A DNA stretch of 64,000 nucleotides from an uncultured Clostridium sp. (GCA_902493795.1 CABUQZ010000009.1:6378-70377), one strand, 5' to 3'. Counted from the stretch's first letter, positions 43,178 to 52,802 are shown. Translations and numbers: made by a program. The notes: generated from the letters alone by a model not told the origin.

Positions 43178-44336
43178 ATATTGTATTTTTCCAATTATTG
43201 TAAGGTTTGTCTTTAAATGTCTTGATTAATCTTTTTACTTTTTCTCTTGAAACAGAACCTTTAAAAAATTTGTTTATTTCTTTATCAAGTAAAATGGTAT
43301 TTTCTTCAAGAATTTCATTATATTTTTTTGCTTGAGAAATTTCTTCTTGATATTCATCTTCAAAGAATTTATCAACGAACTCTTTTTGTTTATCTTCATT
43401 TAGAATAGAAAAAGAAGATAGCAAATCTTTATTATTTCTAAACCTATTTATTCTTGCAAGACTTCTAATATTTCTTTTTTTAGCTTCGTTACAAGAAGAA
43501 ACAATATAATCCCAGGCAAGACTTTTATAAATACCATTGTTTAAGGCAGCAAAAACGGTTTCTTTTATTTCAAAAGGAGTATCACATTCCATAACAGCAT
43601 TTAAAGCACGTTTTCTATTAACTATTTTTTTCCAACATTCTTCATCAATTGAAGTTGCACTAAGTCTTTCAATTTGTTCTCTTTTAGAAAATTGATTAGA
43701 AGAATCATTTACATTGATATATGAATGAATATCCTTAAGTAAAGTTCTAACATATTTTCTAGCAAGATCAATATTAACTTTATAAAGACGATTAAATGAC
43801 ATCACAATTAAATTAAGTTCTTCTTCACTAAATTGATCATTTAAAATTTTGTCTATTTCTTCATCAGTATATAACATTGGAAGAGCTAAAATTTGTGCTT
43901 TAACATAATTTTTGTCGTTAGCTTTATATAACTTATCAAGTAAAATATTTACTTCTTGAGGAAAATAACTGATTTCTTTTTTAAAATCTCTATTTTTAAA
44001 TAATCCACGAGCTACATAATAATATCTAGCTTTTTTTAAATCAATTTTTGAATCCCAAAGCATACTTATATTAGTATTTCTAATTGAATTACGATCTTGT
44101 GAAGATAAAGAAGAAATTTCAAACTTAGTAAGATTCTTCAAAGAACATAATACTTTTGTAGCAATTTCATCCTGAAAGAAAGAAGAAAAGATAAAATTAC
44201 GAGCTTCTTCTAATGAAATATCGCTAGGCAAGTTTTTAATTAATCGTAATTGTTCTTTTGTTAAATTAACAATATCTTCATCACTAAAATATTTATCTAG
44301 TTCTACTAGTAACTGTTCTAAAACATCATATTTCAT
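43176..44336 (-). CDS. Unknown all-helical protein
   Basis: 386 residues, ATG 44336 after AGAAGGTGATAT. Strongly helical, polar and without signal peptide or membrane helix. Repeated motifs such as LSEEELNLIV/FSDEDIVNLTKEQLRLI and LARKYVRTLLK/LKKARYYYVARGL hint at helical repeats of 60-80 residues. No known family is recognised. It lies divergent to the T-box-controlled hisS. Confidence 0.65.
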   Translation of the reverse strand: MKYDVLEQLLVELDKYFSDEDIVNLTKEQLRLIKNLPSDISLEEARNFIFSSFFQDEIATKVLCSLKNLTKFEISSLSSQDRNSIRNTNISMLWDSKIDLKKARYYYVARGLFKNRDFKKEISYFPQEVNILLDKLYKANDKNYVKAQILALPMLYTDEEIDKILNDQFSEEELNLIVMSFNRLYKVNIDLARKYVRTLLKDIHSYINVNDSSNQFSKREQIERLSATSIDEECWKKIVNRKRALNAVMECDTPFEIKETVFAALNNGIYKSLAWDYIVSSCNEAKKRNIRSLARINRFRNNKDLLSSFSILNEDKQKEFVDKFFEDEYQEEISQAKKYNEILEENTILLDKEINKFFKGSVSREKVKRLIKTFKDKPYNNWKNTI

Positions 44337-44399
44337 TATATCACCTTCTATTGAGAAAGTATTTTATCAAAAAAAAACACAAAATTCAAGAAAAATTAC

Positions 44400-44428
44400 T
44401 TGAAATTAAATGCGTGTTATTGTAATAT
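44400..44428 (+). promoter_or_regulatory. Probable promoter of the hisS-aspS leader
   Basis: TTGAAA (44400-44405), 17 bases, TAATAT (44423-44428). Initiation would be near 44435, just upstream of the T-box leader. Confidence 0.5.
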
Positions 44429-44435
44429 AAAGTTA

Positions 44436-44640
44436 ACTTCTGGCAAAAAGAGTAGTGAATATATTTTTTTTAGAGAAAGTATGTATGGTGAAAATACTTA
44501 TTAATAATTCATGAATGACAGTTGCTTTATATGAAGAGTCGTGTATTCGCGTTAAGAATCAAAGCATAATTAATTATGGAATTAAGGTGGCACCACGAGG
44601 AAATCGTCCTTATATAGTGTCATCTTTTTATATTTTTTAG
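44436..44640 (+). promoter_or_regulatory. T-box riboswitch
   Basis: The T-box sequence AAGGTGGCACCACG is at 44584-44597. Upstream are stem I features: AGAGA (44472-44476), hairpin AAGTAT/ATACTT (44477-44482/44494-44499) with a GGTGA-containing loop, and specifier candidates CAT (44510-44512, His) or GAC (44517-44519, Asp). Downstream GGCAC (44589-44593) can pair with GTGTC (44617-44621) before a T-rich tract, the terminator form. Uncharged tRNA binding would allow transcription of hisS-aspS. The specifier cannot be fixed by eye. Confidence 0.85.
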
Positions 44641-44651
44641 GAGGAAAAGTT

Positions 44652-46106
44652 ATGATTAATAAACAAAAAGGATGTCTTGACCTATATGGAATGAATGCTA
44701 AGAAATGGCAATATGTAAACAAAGTAATCGATAGTTTAATGGAAAAGTACAATTATAATTATATTCGTACACCTATTTTTGAATCATCTGAACTATTTCA
44801 TAGAGGAATAGGAGATTCAACTGATGTTGTAACAAAAGAAACCTATGACTTTAAAGATAGAGGAGATAGAAACATTACATTACGTCCTGAAGGAACAGCA
44901 GGAATAGTAAGAAGCTACATTGAAAACAAAATGTATGGAGATCCTAATCAACCAGTAAAACTTTACTATAATGGAACAATGTATCGTTATGAAAGACCTC
45001 AAAGTGGAAGAGATAGAGAATTCACTCAATTTGGAGTAGAAGTATTAGGAAGCGATGATCCACTTGTAGATGCAGAAGTAATATCAATTCCAGTAATGCT
45101 TTTAAAAATGTTAGGTCTAAAAGGAGTTAAAGTAAAAATTAATTCATTAGGAGATAAAGAATCACGTGAAAGATATCGCGAAGCTTTAATTGATTACTTT
45201 AAACCACATATCAACGAACTTTGTGAAGATTGTAATGAACGTCTTCTAAAAAATCCATTGAGAATTTTAGATTGTAAAGTTGATAAAGATAATGTTTTAT
45301 TAAAGAATGCCCCAAAAACAGTAGATTATTTAAATGAAGAAAGTACAAAAAGATTTGTAGCAGTTCAGGAATATTTAAATGAACTTGAAATAGATTATGA
45401 AATTGATTATAGACTAGTAAGAGGATTAGACTACTATAATCACATTGTCTTTGAAATAGAAGCTTCAGTTGAAGGATTTGGGTCAAATAACGTTTTAGCA
45501 GGTGGTGGAAGATATAATGGTCTTGTTGATACACTTGATGGACCAGCTACTTCTTGTGTAGGATTTGCTTGTGGCCTTGGAAGAATTATTCAAGCGCTAG
45601 ATCTTGAAGAAGTAGAACTTCCAATTGATGATAAACTTGAAGTATTTGTAATGTATGTGTCAGAAACAGAAAAGAAATACGCTGCAAGTTTAGTTAACTA
45701 CCTAAGATCAAATGGGTTTAAAACTGATACAGAGTATACTGGAAGAGGATTAAAAGCTCAGTTTAAACAAGCAGATAGATTAAAAGCTAAATTCTTAATT
45801 ATCTTAAATGATGAAGACTTAAAAAATGACGAAGTAAGAATAAAAGATAATAAAACTAAAAAAGAAGAACTAGTAGGAATTGATTACTTATTATATTTCC
45901 TAGATGAACATTTAAGTGATGAAGATTTAGGTGACTTAGAAGATTATCAACAACACCCATATTGTGAAGATGACTGTGATTGTGACCACGATTGCGATTG
46001 TGACTGTGATGATGACTGTGACTGTGACGAAGAAGACGAGTGCAAGTGTCATCATGAAAATCACGAATGTTGCCATGGAAACTGTCATTGTAAGGAGGAA
46101 GATTAA
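44652..46106 (+). CDS. hisS: Histidyl-tRNA synthetase with Cys/Asp/His-rich C-terminal tail
   Basis: 484 residues; typical HisRS is about 420-430. Class II motifs: TPIFESSELFHRGIGDSTD, motif 2 RYERPQSGRDREFTQFG, the His-specific LVRGLDYYNHIVFE, and motif 3 GGGRYNGLV. The anticodon-binding domain ends near residue 425 (GIDYLLYFLDEH). A tail of about 50 residues follows with 14 Cys, 7 His and many Asp (for example CDCDHDCDCDCDDDCDCD), unlike anything in the normal enzyme and suggestive of metal binding. The tail is in frame to the stop and the aspS ribosome site TAAGGAGG lies in its last codons. The start follows TTAGGAGGAAAAG, under T-box control. Confidence 0.95.
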   Translation: MINKQKGCLDLYGMNAKKWQYVNKVIDSLMEKYNYNYIRTPIFESSELFHRGIGDSTDVVTKETYDFKDRGDRNITLRPEGTAGIVRSYIENKMYGDPNQPVKLYYNGTMYRYERPQSGRDREFTQFGVEVLGSDDPLVDAEVISIPVMLLKMLGLKGVKVKINSLGDKESRERYREALIDYFKPHINELCEDCNERLLKNPLRILDCKVDKDNVLLKNAPKTVDYLNEESTKRFVAVQEYLNELEIDYEIDYRLVRGLDYYNHIVFEIEASVEGFGSNNVLAGGGRYNGLVDTLDGPATSCVGFACGLGRIIQALDLEEVELPIDDKLEVFVMYVSETEKKYAASLVNYLRSNGFKTDTEYTGRGLKAQFKQADRLKAKFLIILNDEDLKNDEVRIKDNKTKKEELVGIDYLLYFLDEHLSDEDLGDLEDYQQHPYCEDDCDCDHDCDCDCDDDCDCDEEDECKCHHENHECCHGNCHCKEED

Positions 46107-47849
46107 ATGAAAAAATATAATAATGCAGAATTTAATATAAATAATGTTGGACAAAAAGTAGAATTATATGGATGGGTACAAAAGAAAAGAGACCTAGGTG
46201 GTCTTGTATTCATCGATTTACGTGATAGATCTGGAATAATACAGTTAATAGTAAGACCAGAAAATGAGTTTTACAGTTTAGCATCATCATTAAAAACAGA
46301 ATCAGTAATCAAAGCGGTTGGAGAAATTTCTGAAAGAGAAAATAAAAACTTTAAAATTCCAACTGGAGAAATAGAAGTAATAATAGAGTCACTAGAACTT
46401 ATTAACTCATCTATTGATATTCCATTTGAATTAACAGATAACACAACAGCACTTGAAGAAACAAGATTAAAATATCGTTACCTAGATTTAAGAAGAGAAA
46501 ACTTAAAAAACAATTTAATTCTTAGACATAAAGTAACAATGATTGCAAGAAATTACTTATCAAGTAAAGGATTTATTGAAGTAGAAACTCCAATTCTTTG
46601 CGTACCAACTCCAGAAGGAGCAAGAGACTATCTAGTACCATCAAGAATAAATCATGGACATTTCTATGCACTTCCTCAATCACCTCAAATATTTAAACAA
46701 TTATTGATGATTGGAGGAATGGAAAAGTATTTCCAAATAGCAAGATGCTTTAGAGATGAAGACTTAAGAGCAGATAGACAACCAGAATTTACACAAATAG
46801 ATATCGAACAAAGCTTCTCAAGTGAAGAAGAAATCTGGGATACAGTTGAAGGATTAATGAAAAAGATTTTTTCTGAATTAAAAAACGTTCATTTAGAAAA
46901 ATTCCCAAGATTAACTTATAACGAATGTATCGACCGTTTCGGAAGTGATAAACCAGATACTAGATTTGCTATGGAAATACAAGATATCACTCCAATATTT
47001 AGTAAAACATTCTTTGAAGTATTTAGTAAAATCATCGCTGATGGTGGAATAATTAATGCAATCGTATTAAAAGGATATGCATCAACAATTTCAAGAAAAG
47101 AAATAGATAAATTAACTGAATTTGTAAAAATATATAAAGCTAAAGCCTTATCATACTTAAAATACAACAACAATGAATTAACAGGATCAATTGCTAAAGT
47201 TTTAGATGACGAAGAGAAAAAAGCTCTAATTAACCAATTAGACCTTCAAGAAAATGATATGGTATTTGTAATAGCAGATCAAAAAAGTATTACTAAAACT
47301 GCACTAGGAGCTTTAAGAGTTAAACTAGCTCGTGAAAAGAATTTAATTGCTGAAGATAAGTATAACTTCTTATGGGTTACTGAATTTCCAATGTATGAGT
47401 ACTCTGAAGAAGAACAACGCTATGTTGCAGCCCATCATCCATTTACTGCTCCAAGAGAAGAAGATATCGATAAATTATTAACTGATAAAGAAAACTGCTA
47501 CTCAAGAGCATATGACCTAGTGCTTAATGGATATGAATTATTAAGCGGATCAGTTAGAATTCATGATAGTGAAACGCAATCTAAAGTATTTGAAGCAATA
47601 GGATTAAGCCCAGAAGAAGCAAAAGAAAGATTTGGTTTCTTCCTAGAAGCATTTAAATATGGTGCACCACCTCATTGTGGAGTAGGAATAGGACTTGAAA
47701 GACTTGTAATGATTCTATGTGGAACAGATAACATAAGAGATGTAGTAGCATTCCCTAAAACAGCTAGTGCTCAAGACTTAATGAATGAAGCTCCAGGAAC
47801 TGTTACAGAAAAACAACTTAAAGAACTAGGAATAAAACTAGATAACTAA
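46107..47849 (+). CDS. aspS: Aspartyl-tRNA synthetase
   Basis: 580 residues, the normal bacterial-type length. OB-fold anticodon domain (VELYGWVQKKRDLGGLVFID), motif 1 region (YLSSKGFIEVETPILCVPTP), motif 2 FRDEDLRADRQPEFTQID, the bacterial GAD insertion and motif 3 GVGIGLERLVMI. ATG 46107 directly abuts the hisS stop, so the two genes are cotranscribed and translationally coupled. The 3' end overlaps a convergent hydrolase gene by 4 bases. Confidence 0.96.
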   Translation: MKKYNNAEFNINNVGQKVELYGWVQKKRDLGGLVFIDLRDRSGIIQLIVRPENEFYSLASSLKTESVIKAVGEISERENKNFKIPTGEIEVIIESLELINSSIDIPFELTDNTTALEETRLKYRYLDLRRENLKNNLILRHKVTMIARNYLSSKGFIEVETPILCVPTPEGARDYLVPSRINHGHFYALPQSPQIFKQLLMIGGMEKYFQIARCFRDEDLRADRQPEFTQIDIEQSFSSEEEIWDTVEGLMKKIFSELKNVHLEKFPRLTYNECIDRFGSDKPDTRFAMEIQDITPIFSKTFFEVFSKIIADGGIINAIVLKGYASTISRKEIDKLTEFVKIYKAKALSYLKYNNNELTGSIAKVLDDEEKKALINQLDLQENDMVFVIADQKSITKTALGALRVKLAREKNLIAEDKYNFLWVTEFPMYEYSEEEQRYVAAHHPFTAPREEDIDKLLTDKENCYSRAYDLVLNGYELLSGSVRIHDSETQSKVFEAIGLSPEEAKERFGFFLEAFKYGAPPHCGVGIGLERLVMILCGTDNIRDVVAFPKTASAQDLMNEAPGTVTEKQLKELGIKLDN

Positions 47850-48589
47850 TTAAAAAATTCTAATATAATTTTTAAAACATAAAAGGGATACTCTAAATAT
47901 ACAAAGTGTGTTCCTTTTTTTATTGTAATTAATCCAGAATTATGAATTTTTTTGTTCATAAGAATTCCATCTTTCAAAGGAGTAGAAGTATCAAGCTCTC
48001 CCCATATTAATAAAGTAGGACAATAAATGTATTTTAAAAAACATCTTAAATCAGTATTAACGATATTAGAAAAAGTAAGCTTCATATCAGAACTTAAATT
48101 CTTGTAGTCACTAGAACTATATTTAGAAATCAGCTTATTTAAATATTTGTCTCTTTTCTTCTTAGGTAAAAGATAACAACACTTCTTAAAGAATTTATAT
48201 CTTAAAGTTCTTAACTTCCTTTTTAAACTTTTTCTTCTAATACCAGCGCCACCAATAATAATTAATTTATCAACAACAACTCTATAGTTACCAATTAATA
48301 AAATAGCTAATCTACATCCAAATGAATGACAAAGAATATATGGTTTTACAATATTATGCTTTTTAATAAACTTTTTTAAATACTTTGCATAATCATAGAT
48401 TGTTAAATCAGTATTAGGAAACTTACTTTTCCCAAATCCAGGATAATCAAATATATAAATCGTAAATTTATCTTTTAAATTATCTATATAATAATCAAAT
48501 GTACTTCTTGTATCTCCCCAACCTGGAAGAATTAATAATACTTTTTTGCTATTTCCATATTTTTCATAATAAAAATTATCTTTATTCAT
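47846..48589 (-). CDS. Alpha/beta hydrolase (second paralogue)
   Basis: 247 residues after AATAGGTGAATT. LLILPGWGDTRSTF, CHSFGCRLAIL (nucleophile Ser), WGELDTSTP (acid) and KGTHFVYLEYP (His) give a complete triad. The order and flanking motifs match the hydrolase at 13872-14606, but the middle (RRKSLKRKLRTLRYKFFKKC) is very basic. Substrate unknown. It is convergent with aspS and its last codons carry the aspS terminator. Confidence 0.82.
   Translation of the reverse strand: MNKDNFYYEKYGNSKKVLLILPGWGDTRSTFDYYIDNLKDKFTIYIFDYPGFGKSKFPNTDLTIYDYAKYLKKFIKKHNIVKPYILCHSFGCRLAILLIGNYRVVVDKLIIIGGAGIRRKSLKRKLRTLRYKFFKKCCYLLPKKKRDKYLNKLISKYSSSDYKNLSSDMKLTFSNIVNTDLRCFLKYIYCPTLLIWGELDTSTPLKDGILMNKKIHNSGLITIKKGTHFVYLEYPFYVLKIILEFFN
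47881..47921 (+). terminator. aspS terminator embedded in the convergent gene
   Basis: AAAAGGGATAC (47881-47891) pairs with GTGTTCCTTTT (47908-47918) with two G-T pairs, then T to 47921. It lies inside the 3' coding region of the hydrolase on the other strand. Confidence 0.65.
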
Positions 48590-48649
48590 AATTCACCTAT
48601 TGTAGTCTATGAAAAAGTGTCAATAATGTCATAATTAGTGTATGTTTAA

Positions 48650-48678
48650 TTGTAAAAAAAATGGCGATATACTATAAT
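48650..48678 (+). promoter_or_regulatory. SigA-type promoter of pyk
   Basis: TTGTAA (48650-48655), 17 bases, TATAAT (48673-48678), immediately ahead of the pyruvate kinase ribosome site. Confidence 0.65.
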
Positions 48679-48694
48679 AAAATAGGTGATAGTA

Positions 48695-50113
48695 ATGAAG
48701 AAAACAAAAATAATTTGTAGTATAGGACCAGCTAGTCAAAATGTCGATATCATGAGCGAAATGGTTAAAAATGGAATGAATGTAGCAAGAATTAATTTCT
48801 CTCATGGAAATTATAATGAATATAATGAAATTTTAGAAGTAGTTAAAAATACTAGGATAAAAACAGGTGATAATAATATTGCAATTTTATATGATACTAA
48901 AGGACCAGATTTTAGATGTGGTGAAATAGTAAGCGAAGGAATTGATTTAATTCCAGGAAATGTCGTAAGAATTGTTAAAGAAAATATTGTTGGAAGTAAT
49001 AATACATTTACAGTTAATCATCCTGAAGTTTTAGATAAAATTAATATTGGAAATGAGATTTTACTTGAAGATGCTTTAATGAAAATAGTAGTTATCTCAA
49101 AAGAGTTTGATGGTTTAACTTGTAGAGTATTAGAAGGTGGAAACTTAAAGTCTAAAAAAGGAATTGCAGTTCCTGGCGTTAGACTTGATCTTCCTTTTAT
49201 GAGTGAAGTTGATAAAGAAGATATAAAATATGCTTGTACCCATGAAGGAGACTTTTTAGCACTTTCTTTTGTTGAATCAAGAGAAAATATCCTTGAGGCT
49301 AAAAAGATTTTGGAAGAAAATGGAAGAAGTGATATGAAAATCATTTCTAAAGTTGAAAGTAAAGCAGGGGTAGATAATCTTGATGAGATAATTGATGAAA
49401 GTGATGGAATAATGGTAGCTCGTGGAGATTTAGGAGTTGAAATTCCTGTTGAATACTTACCAGTTATCCAAAAAGATATGATAAGAAAGTGTCGTGAAAA
49501 AGAAAAATTCGTAATAGTTGCAACAGAAATGTTAGCATCTATGTACACATCTCCTCGTCCAACAAGAGCAGAAGTTACCGATATTTCAAATGCAGTATTT
49601 GATGGGGCAGATGCAGTTATGTTAAGTGGTGAGTCAACTGTAGGTGCTCATCCAATCGATGCTGTAAGATATATGGCAAAAATTTGTGAGCAAGCTGAAA
49701 AAAATAGTTTATATTGCACAAAGTTTGAAAGACCAAGAACCTGTGATATCACAGAAGCAATAGCAGCAAACGTATTAATAGCATCAAAAGAGTTAGATAT
49801 TAAAGCAATAGTAGTGCCTACAACTGGAGGACATAGCCCTACAGTAATTAGTAACTTAAGACCAACTACCACAATACTTGCACTATGCCCAAACGAGAAA
49901 GTTGCAAGAGGCTTATCTCTTAACTATGGAGTCTATTGCAAAGTAGTAGCATCTGTAAAAGAAGATGATATGGATGACGCAGTAAATAGCGCAAGAAATG
50001 AAGCCATAAAAACATTTAACCTTCAAGAAAAAGACGTAATTATCATAACTGGAGGAATCCATTTTAATAAATCAATTAAACAGACAAACTTCTTAAAAAT
50101 CGAGGAAATTTAA
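48695..50113 (+). CDS. pyk: Pyruvate kinase
   Basis: 472 residues from ATG 48695 after AGGTGAT; a GTG at 48686 overlaps the ribosome site. TKIICSIGPASQNVDIM, ARINFSHGNYNEY, ALSFVESRENI, KVESKAGVDNLDEI, MVARGDLGVEIP and ATEMLASM are family motifs. It has the standard catalytic and allosteric domains, without the extra C-terminal PEP-utiliser domain found in Bacillus. It makes pyruvate and ATP in glycolysis. Confidence 0.95.
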   Translation: MKKTKIICSIGPASQNVDIMSEMVKNGMNVARINFSHGNYNEYNEILEVVKNTRIKTGDNNIAILYDTKGPDFRCGEIVSEGIDLIPGNVVRIVKENIVGSNNTFTVNHPEVLDKINIGNEILLEDALMKIVVISKEFDGLTCRVLEGGNLKSKKGIAVPGVRLDLPFMSEVDKEDIKYACTHEGDFLALSFVESRENILEAKKILEENGRSDMKIISKVESKAGVDNLDEIIDESDGIMVARGDLGVEIPVEYLPVIQKDMIRKCREKEKFVIVATEMLASMYTSPRPTRAEVTDISNAVFDGADAVMLSGESTVGAHPIDAVRYMAKICEQAEKNSLYCTKFERPRTCDITEAIAANVLIASKELDIKAIVVPTTGGHSPTVISNLRPTTTILALCPNEKVARGLSLNYGVYCKVVASVKEDDMDDAVNSARNEAIKTFNLQEKDVIIITGGIHFNKSIKQTNFLKIEEI

Positions 50114-50151
50114 TAAATCCTTATAAAATAAAGGTATTAAAAAATAACTAA

Positions 50152-50181
50152 AAAATGGCACTGTAAAATAGTGTCATTTTT
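50152..50181 (+). terminator. Rho-independent terminator
   Basis: AAAATGGCACT (50152-50162) pairs with AGTGTCATTTT (50170-50180), then T. It ends pyk immediately before the lon promoter. Confidence 0.8.
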
Positions 50182-50182
50182 G

Positions 50183-50211
50183 TTGCTTTTTTACTTTCGT
50201 ATGTTTATAAT
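50183..50211 (+). promoter_or_regulatory. SigA-type promoter of lon
   Basis: TTGCTT (50183-50188), 17 bases, TATAAT (50206-50211). No CIRCE or CtsR-like direct repeat is apparent around it. Confidence 0.6.
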
Positions 50212-50245
50212 AAAAAGCATATTTTCAAGGAGGTGAGCCACAAAG

Positions 50246-52645
50246 ATGAAAAGTAATCTTCCAGTTCTTTTACTAAAAAATATGGTTTTATTTCCTTTTA
50301 ACGAGATTAGAATTGAGTTCGATACGACTTTAGATAAAAAAATAATATCATTAGCAGAATCTTGTTATGATAACAAGATATTAATAGTAAATCCCAAAGA
50401 TACTTTAGAAATTAGTCCCGAAATGGATGAACTTCCAAATTTCGGAATAGTGGGTAAAATAAAAATGAAACTTGAAATGCCTAATGGTAAGACAAGGGTA
50501 ATAATTTTAGGAGAACAACGTGTTAAAATATATGCATATTCAAAAGATGAGGATATGTATGAGGCTCTATTTAGCTATCTTCCAAAAGAAGAGTTATCTC
50601 CAAAAGAAGAGATGGCTTACATAAGAGCACTTAATAAACATATCGATGTTTATGTAAAAGAAGTACCTTACATGTCTAACACGATATTATCACAAACTTC
50701 TGGAATTAATGATATCGATAAATTAACTGATATTGTGGTCCTTTATCTTCCAATTAACTATGAAAGAAAGCAAGATTATTTAAAAGAAAGCTCTTCTACA
50801 ATGAGAGTTAAAATGATTCTAGATGACATTAATAGTGATATGGAGATATTACGCCTTGAACAAAGCATCGAAGAAAGCGTAGCAGATAGTTTGGAACAAT
50901 CTCAAAAAGAATTCGTTTTAAGAGAGAAAATAAAAGTAATAAAAAAAGAGCTTGGCGATGAAAATCAAAGTGAATCAGATGTCATAAGAGAAAAAATAGA
51001 TTCCTTAGATTGCCCTAAAAAAGTAAAAGAAAAACTATATATTGAATTAAACAAATATGAGTCATCTAATTCAATATCACCAGAATCTGGAATGATTAGA
51101 AATTACATTGAATGGCTACTTTCACTTCCTTGGAGTAAAACAACTGAAGATAGAAAAGATTTAAAAAAAGTAAGAGAAATACTTGATAGCAGTCATTATG
51201 GCTTTGAAAGTGTTAAAGATAGAGTAATAGAGTATCTTGCTGTAAAACAAAATACTAATAACTCAAGAAGTCCAATAATATGTTTTGTAGGACCACCAGG
51301 AGTAGGAAAAACAACTTTTGCTAAAAATGTAGCTAAAAGTTTAAACCGTAAAGTTGCCAAAATCTCTTTAGGTGGAGTAAACGATGAAGCTGAAATAATC
51401 GGTCATAGAAGAACATATATAGGAGCAGCTCCAGGACTTATCATTCAGGGAATGAAAAAAGCAGGAGTAAAAAACCCAGTTTTCATAATTGATGAAATAG
51501 ATAAGATGACTAAAGATATAAAAGGAGATCCTGCATCTGCTTTATTAGAAGTCCTTGATAAAGAACAAAACAAGTATTTTGTAGATCACTACATTGAAGA
51601 AGAATTTGATTTATCTAGTGTCTTGTTTATTGCAACAGCAAATTATTTAGGTCAAATACCAGAAGAGTTAAAAGATAGACTAGAAATAATCGAACTATCT
51701 TCATACACAGAATTTGAAAAACTAGATATAGCTAAAAATCATTTGATTAAAAATCAAATAGAAGAACATGGACTAAAAGAAAATGAAGTAGAGTTTTCAG
51801 ATGAGACAATACTAACTCTAATTAGAAACTATACTAAAGAATCAGGAGTAAGAGAACTAGATAGATTAATAGCAACAATACTAAGAAAAATAGTTAAGAA
51901 AATAGTAGTAGATAAAGAAAAGAAAAATTATAAGATAACTTCTGAAGATTTAGAAGAATACTTAGGAATAAAAAAATATTTATATAATGAAAATCAAGAA
52001 GAAGATAGAATAGGAATAGTAAATGGTCTTGCTTACACAATTTATGGAGGAGACATTTTGCCTATTGAAACAACATTATTTAAAGGAAAAGAAGAACTTG
52101 TTTTAACTGGATCTTTAGGTGAAGTTATGCAAGAATCAGCAAAAATCGCTCTTGACTACATTAAATCAAATAATGAAATATTTGGAATTAATTTAAATAA
52201 TCTAGAAGGTAAAACAATTCACATACACGTTCCTGAAGGTGCAATTCAAAAAGAAGGACCATCAGCAGGAGTAGCCCTAACAACTGCTTTAATAAGTCTA
52301 TTAACAAATATGAAAGTATCTTCAAAAATTAGTATGACTGGAGAAATTACCTTAACAGGTAGAGTACTTCCAATAGGAGGTTTAAAAGAAAAAGTAATTG
52401 GAGCCTATCGTGCTATGATAAATAAGATCTTTATCCCAAGAGAAAATGAAAAAGATTTAAAAGAGATACCTGATTATATTAAAGATAAAATTGAATTTGT
52501 CCTAATAGATAATTATTTAGATATTTTTAATAATATAGGTGGAAAGAAAAATAATACGATAAATAAAAAAGAGAGTAAAAAAAGAAAAGAAAATAAAGAA
52601 GTTAATGAGATTAAAGAAAATAAATTAAATTTAGAAATTGAATAA
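50246..52645 (+). CDS. lon: ATP-dependent protease Lon
   Basis: 799 residues. The N-terminal substrate domain begins LPVLLLKNMVLFPFNEIRIE; the AAA+ module has Walker A GPPGVGKTT (about 348-356) and Walker B VFIIDEIDKM; the protease domain has the Ser-Lys dyad in GPSAGVAL (Ser about 674) and GGLKEKVIGA (Lys about 716). The C-terminal 30 residues are a very charged extension (NKKESKKRKENKEVNEIKEN). It degrades misfolded and regulatory proteins in the cytosol. The start is 12 bases after AAGGAGG, a rather long spacing. Transcribed alone. Confidence 0.96.
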   Translation: MKSNLPVLLLKNMVLFPFNEIRIEFDTTLDKKIISLAESCYDNKILIVNPKDTLEISPEMDELPNFGIVGKIKMKLEMPNGKTRVIILGEQRVKIYAYSKDEDMYEALFSYLPKEELSPKEEMAYIRALNKHIDVYVKEVPYMSNTILSQTSGINDIDKLTDIVVLYLPINYERKQDYLKESSSTMRVKMILDDINSDMEILRLEQSIEESVADSLEQSQKEFVLREKIKVIKKELGDENQSESDVIREKIDSLDCPKKVKEKLYIELNKYESSNSISPESGMIRNYIEWLLSLPWSKTTEDRKDLKKVREILDSSHYGFESVKDRVIEYLAVKQNTNNSRSPIICFVGPPGVGKTTFAKNVAKSLNRKVAKISLGGVNDEAEIIGHRRTYIGAAPGLIIQGMKKAGVKNPVFIIDEIDKMTKDIKGDPASALLEVLDKEQNKYFVDHYIEEEFDLSSVLFIATANYLGQIPEELKDRLEIIELSSYTEFEKLDIAKNHLIKNQIEEHGLKENEVEFSDETILTLIRNYTKESGVRELDRLIATILRKIVKKIVVDKEKKNYKITSEDLEEYLGIKKYLYNENQEEDRIGIVNGLAYTIYGGDILPIETTLFKGKEELVLTGSLGEVMQESAKIALDYIKSNNEIFGINLNNLEGKTIHIHVPEGAIQKEGPSAGVALTTALISLLTNMKVSSKISMTGEITLTGRVLPIGGLKEKVIGAYRAMINKIFIPRENEKDLKEIPDYIKDKIEFVLIDNYLDIFNNIGGKKNNTINKKESKKRKENKEVNEIKENKLNLEIE

Positions 52646-52746
52646 AAGAATTAAAAAATATACTTTAACTAATTAAACTTAATATGGTATTTATAATTAA
52701 AACTTATAAATATCTTTTTCTTTACGTTTATTGTTCTAAAATATAT

Positions 52747-52774
52747 TTGCTACTTATGTAATAAATGTTATAAT
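52747..52774 (+). promoter_or_regulatory. SigA-type promoter, extended -10
   Basis: TTGCTA (52747-52752), 16 bases, TATAAT (52769-52774) preceded by TGT. It serves uppP. Confidence 0.65.
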
Positions 52775-52802
52775 TAAAATATATATAATATAGAGGTGTT
52801 TT

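Noticed and set aside
45211..45534. Minus-strand open frame inside hisS
   Set aside because: Antisense to conserved synthetase motifs, with no ribosome site.
45946..46106. HisS tail as the product of a frameshift
   Set aside because: The frame is continuous with the synthetase, codon use favours a consistent Cys/Asp pattern, and the stop abuts aspS as expected for the operon.
49018..49548. Long minus-strand open frame inside pyk
   Set aside because: Antisense to conserved pyruvate kinase motifs; no start context.
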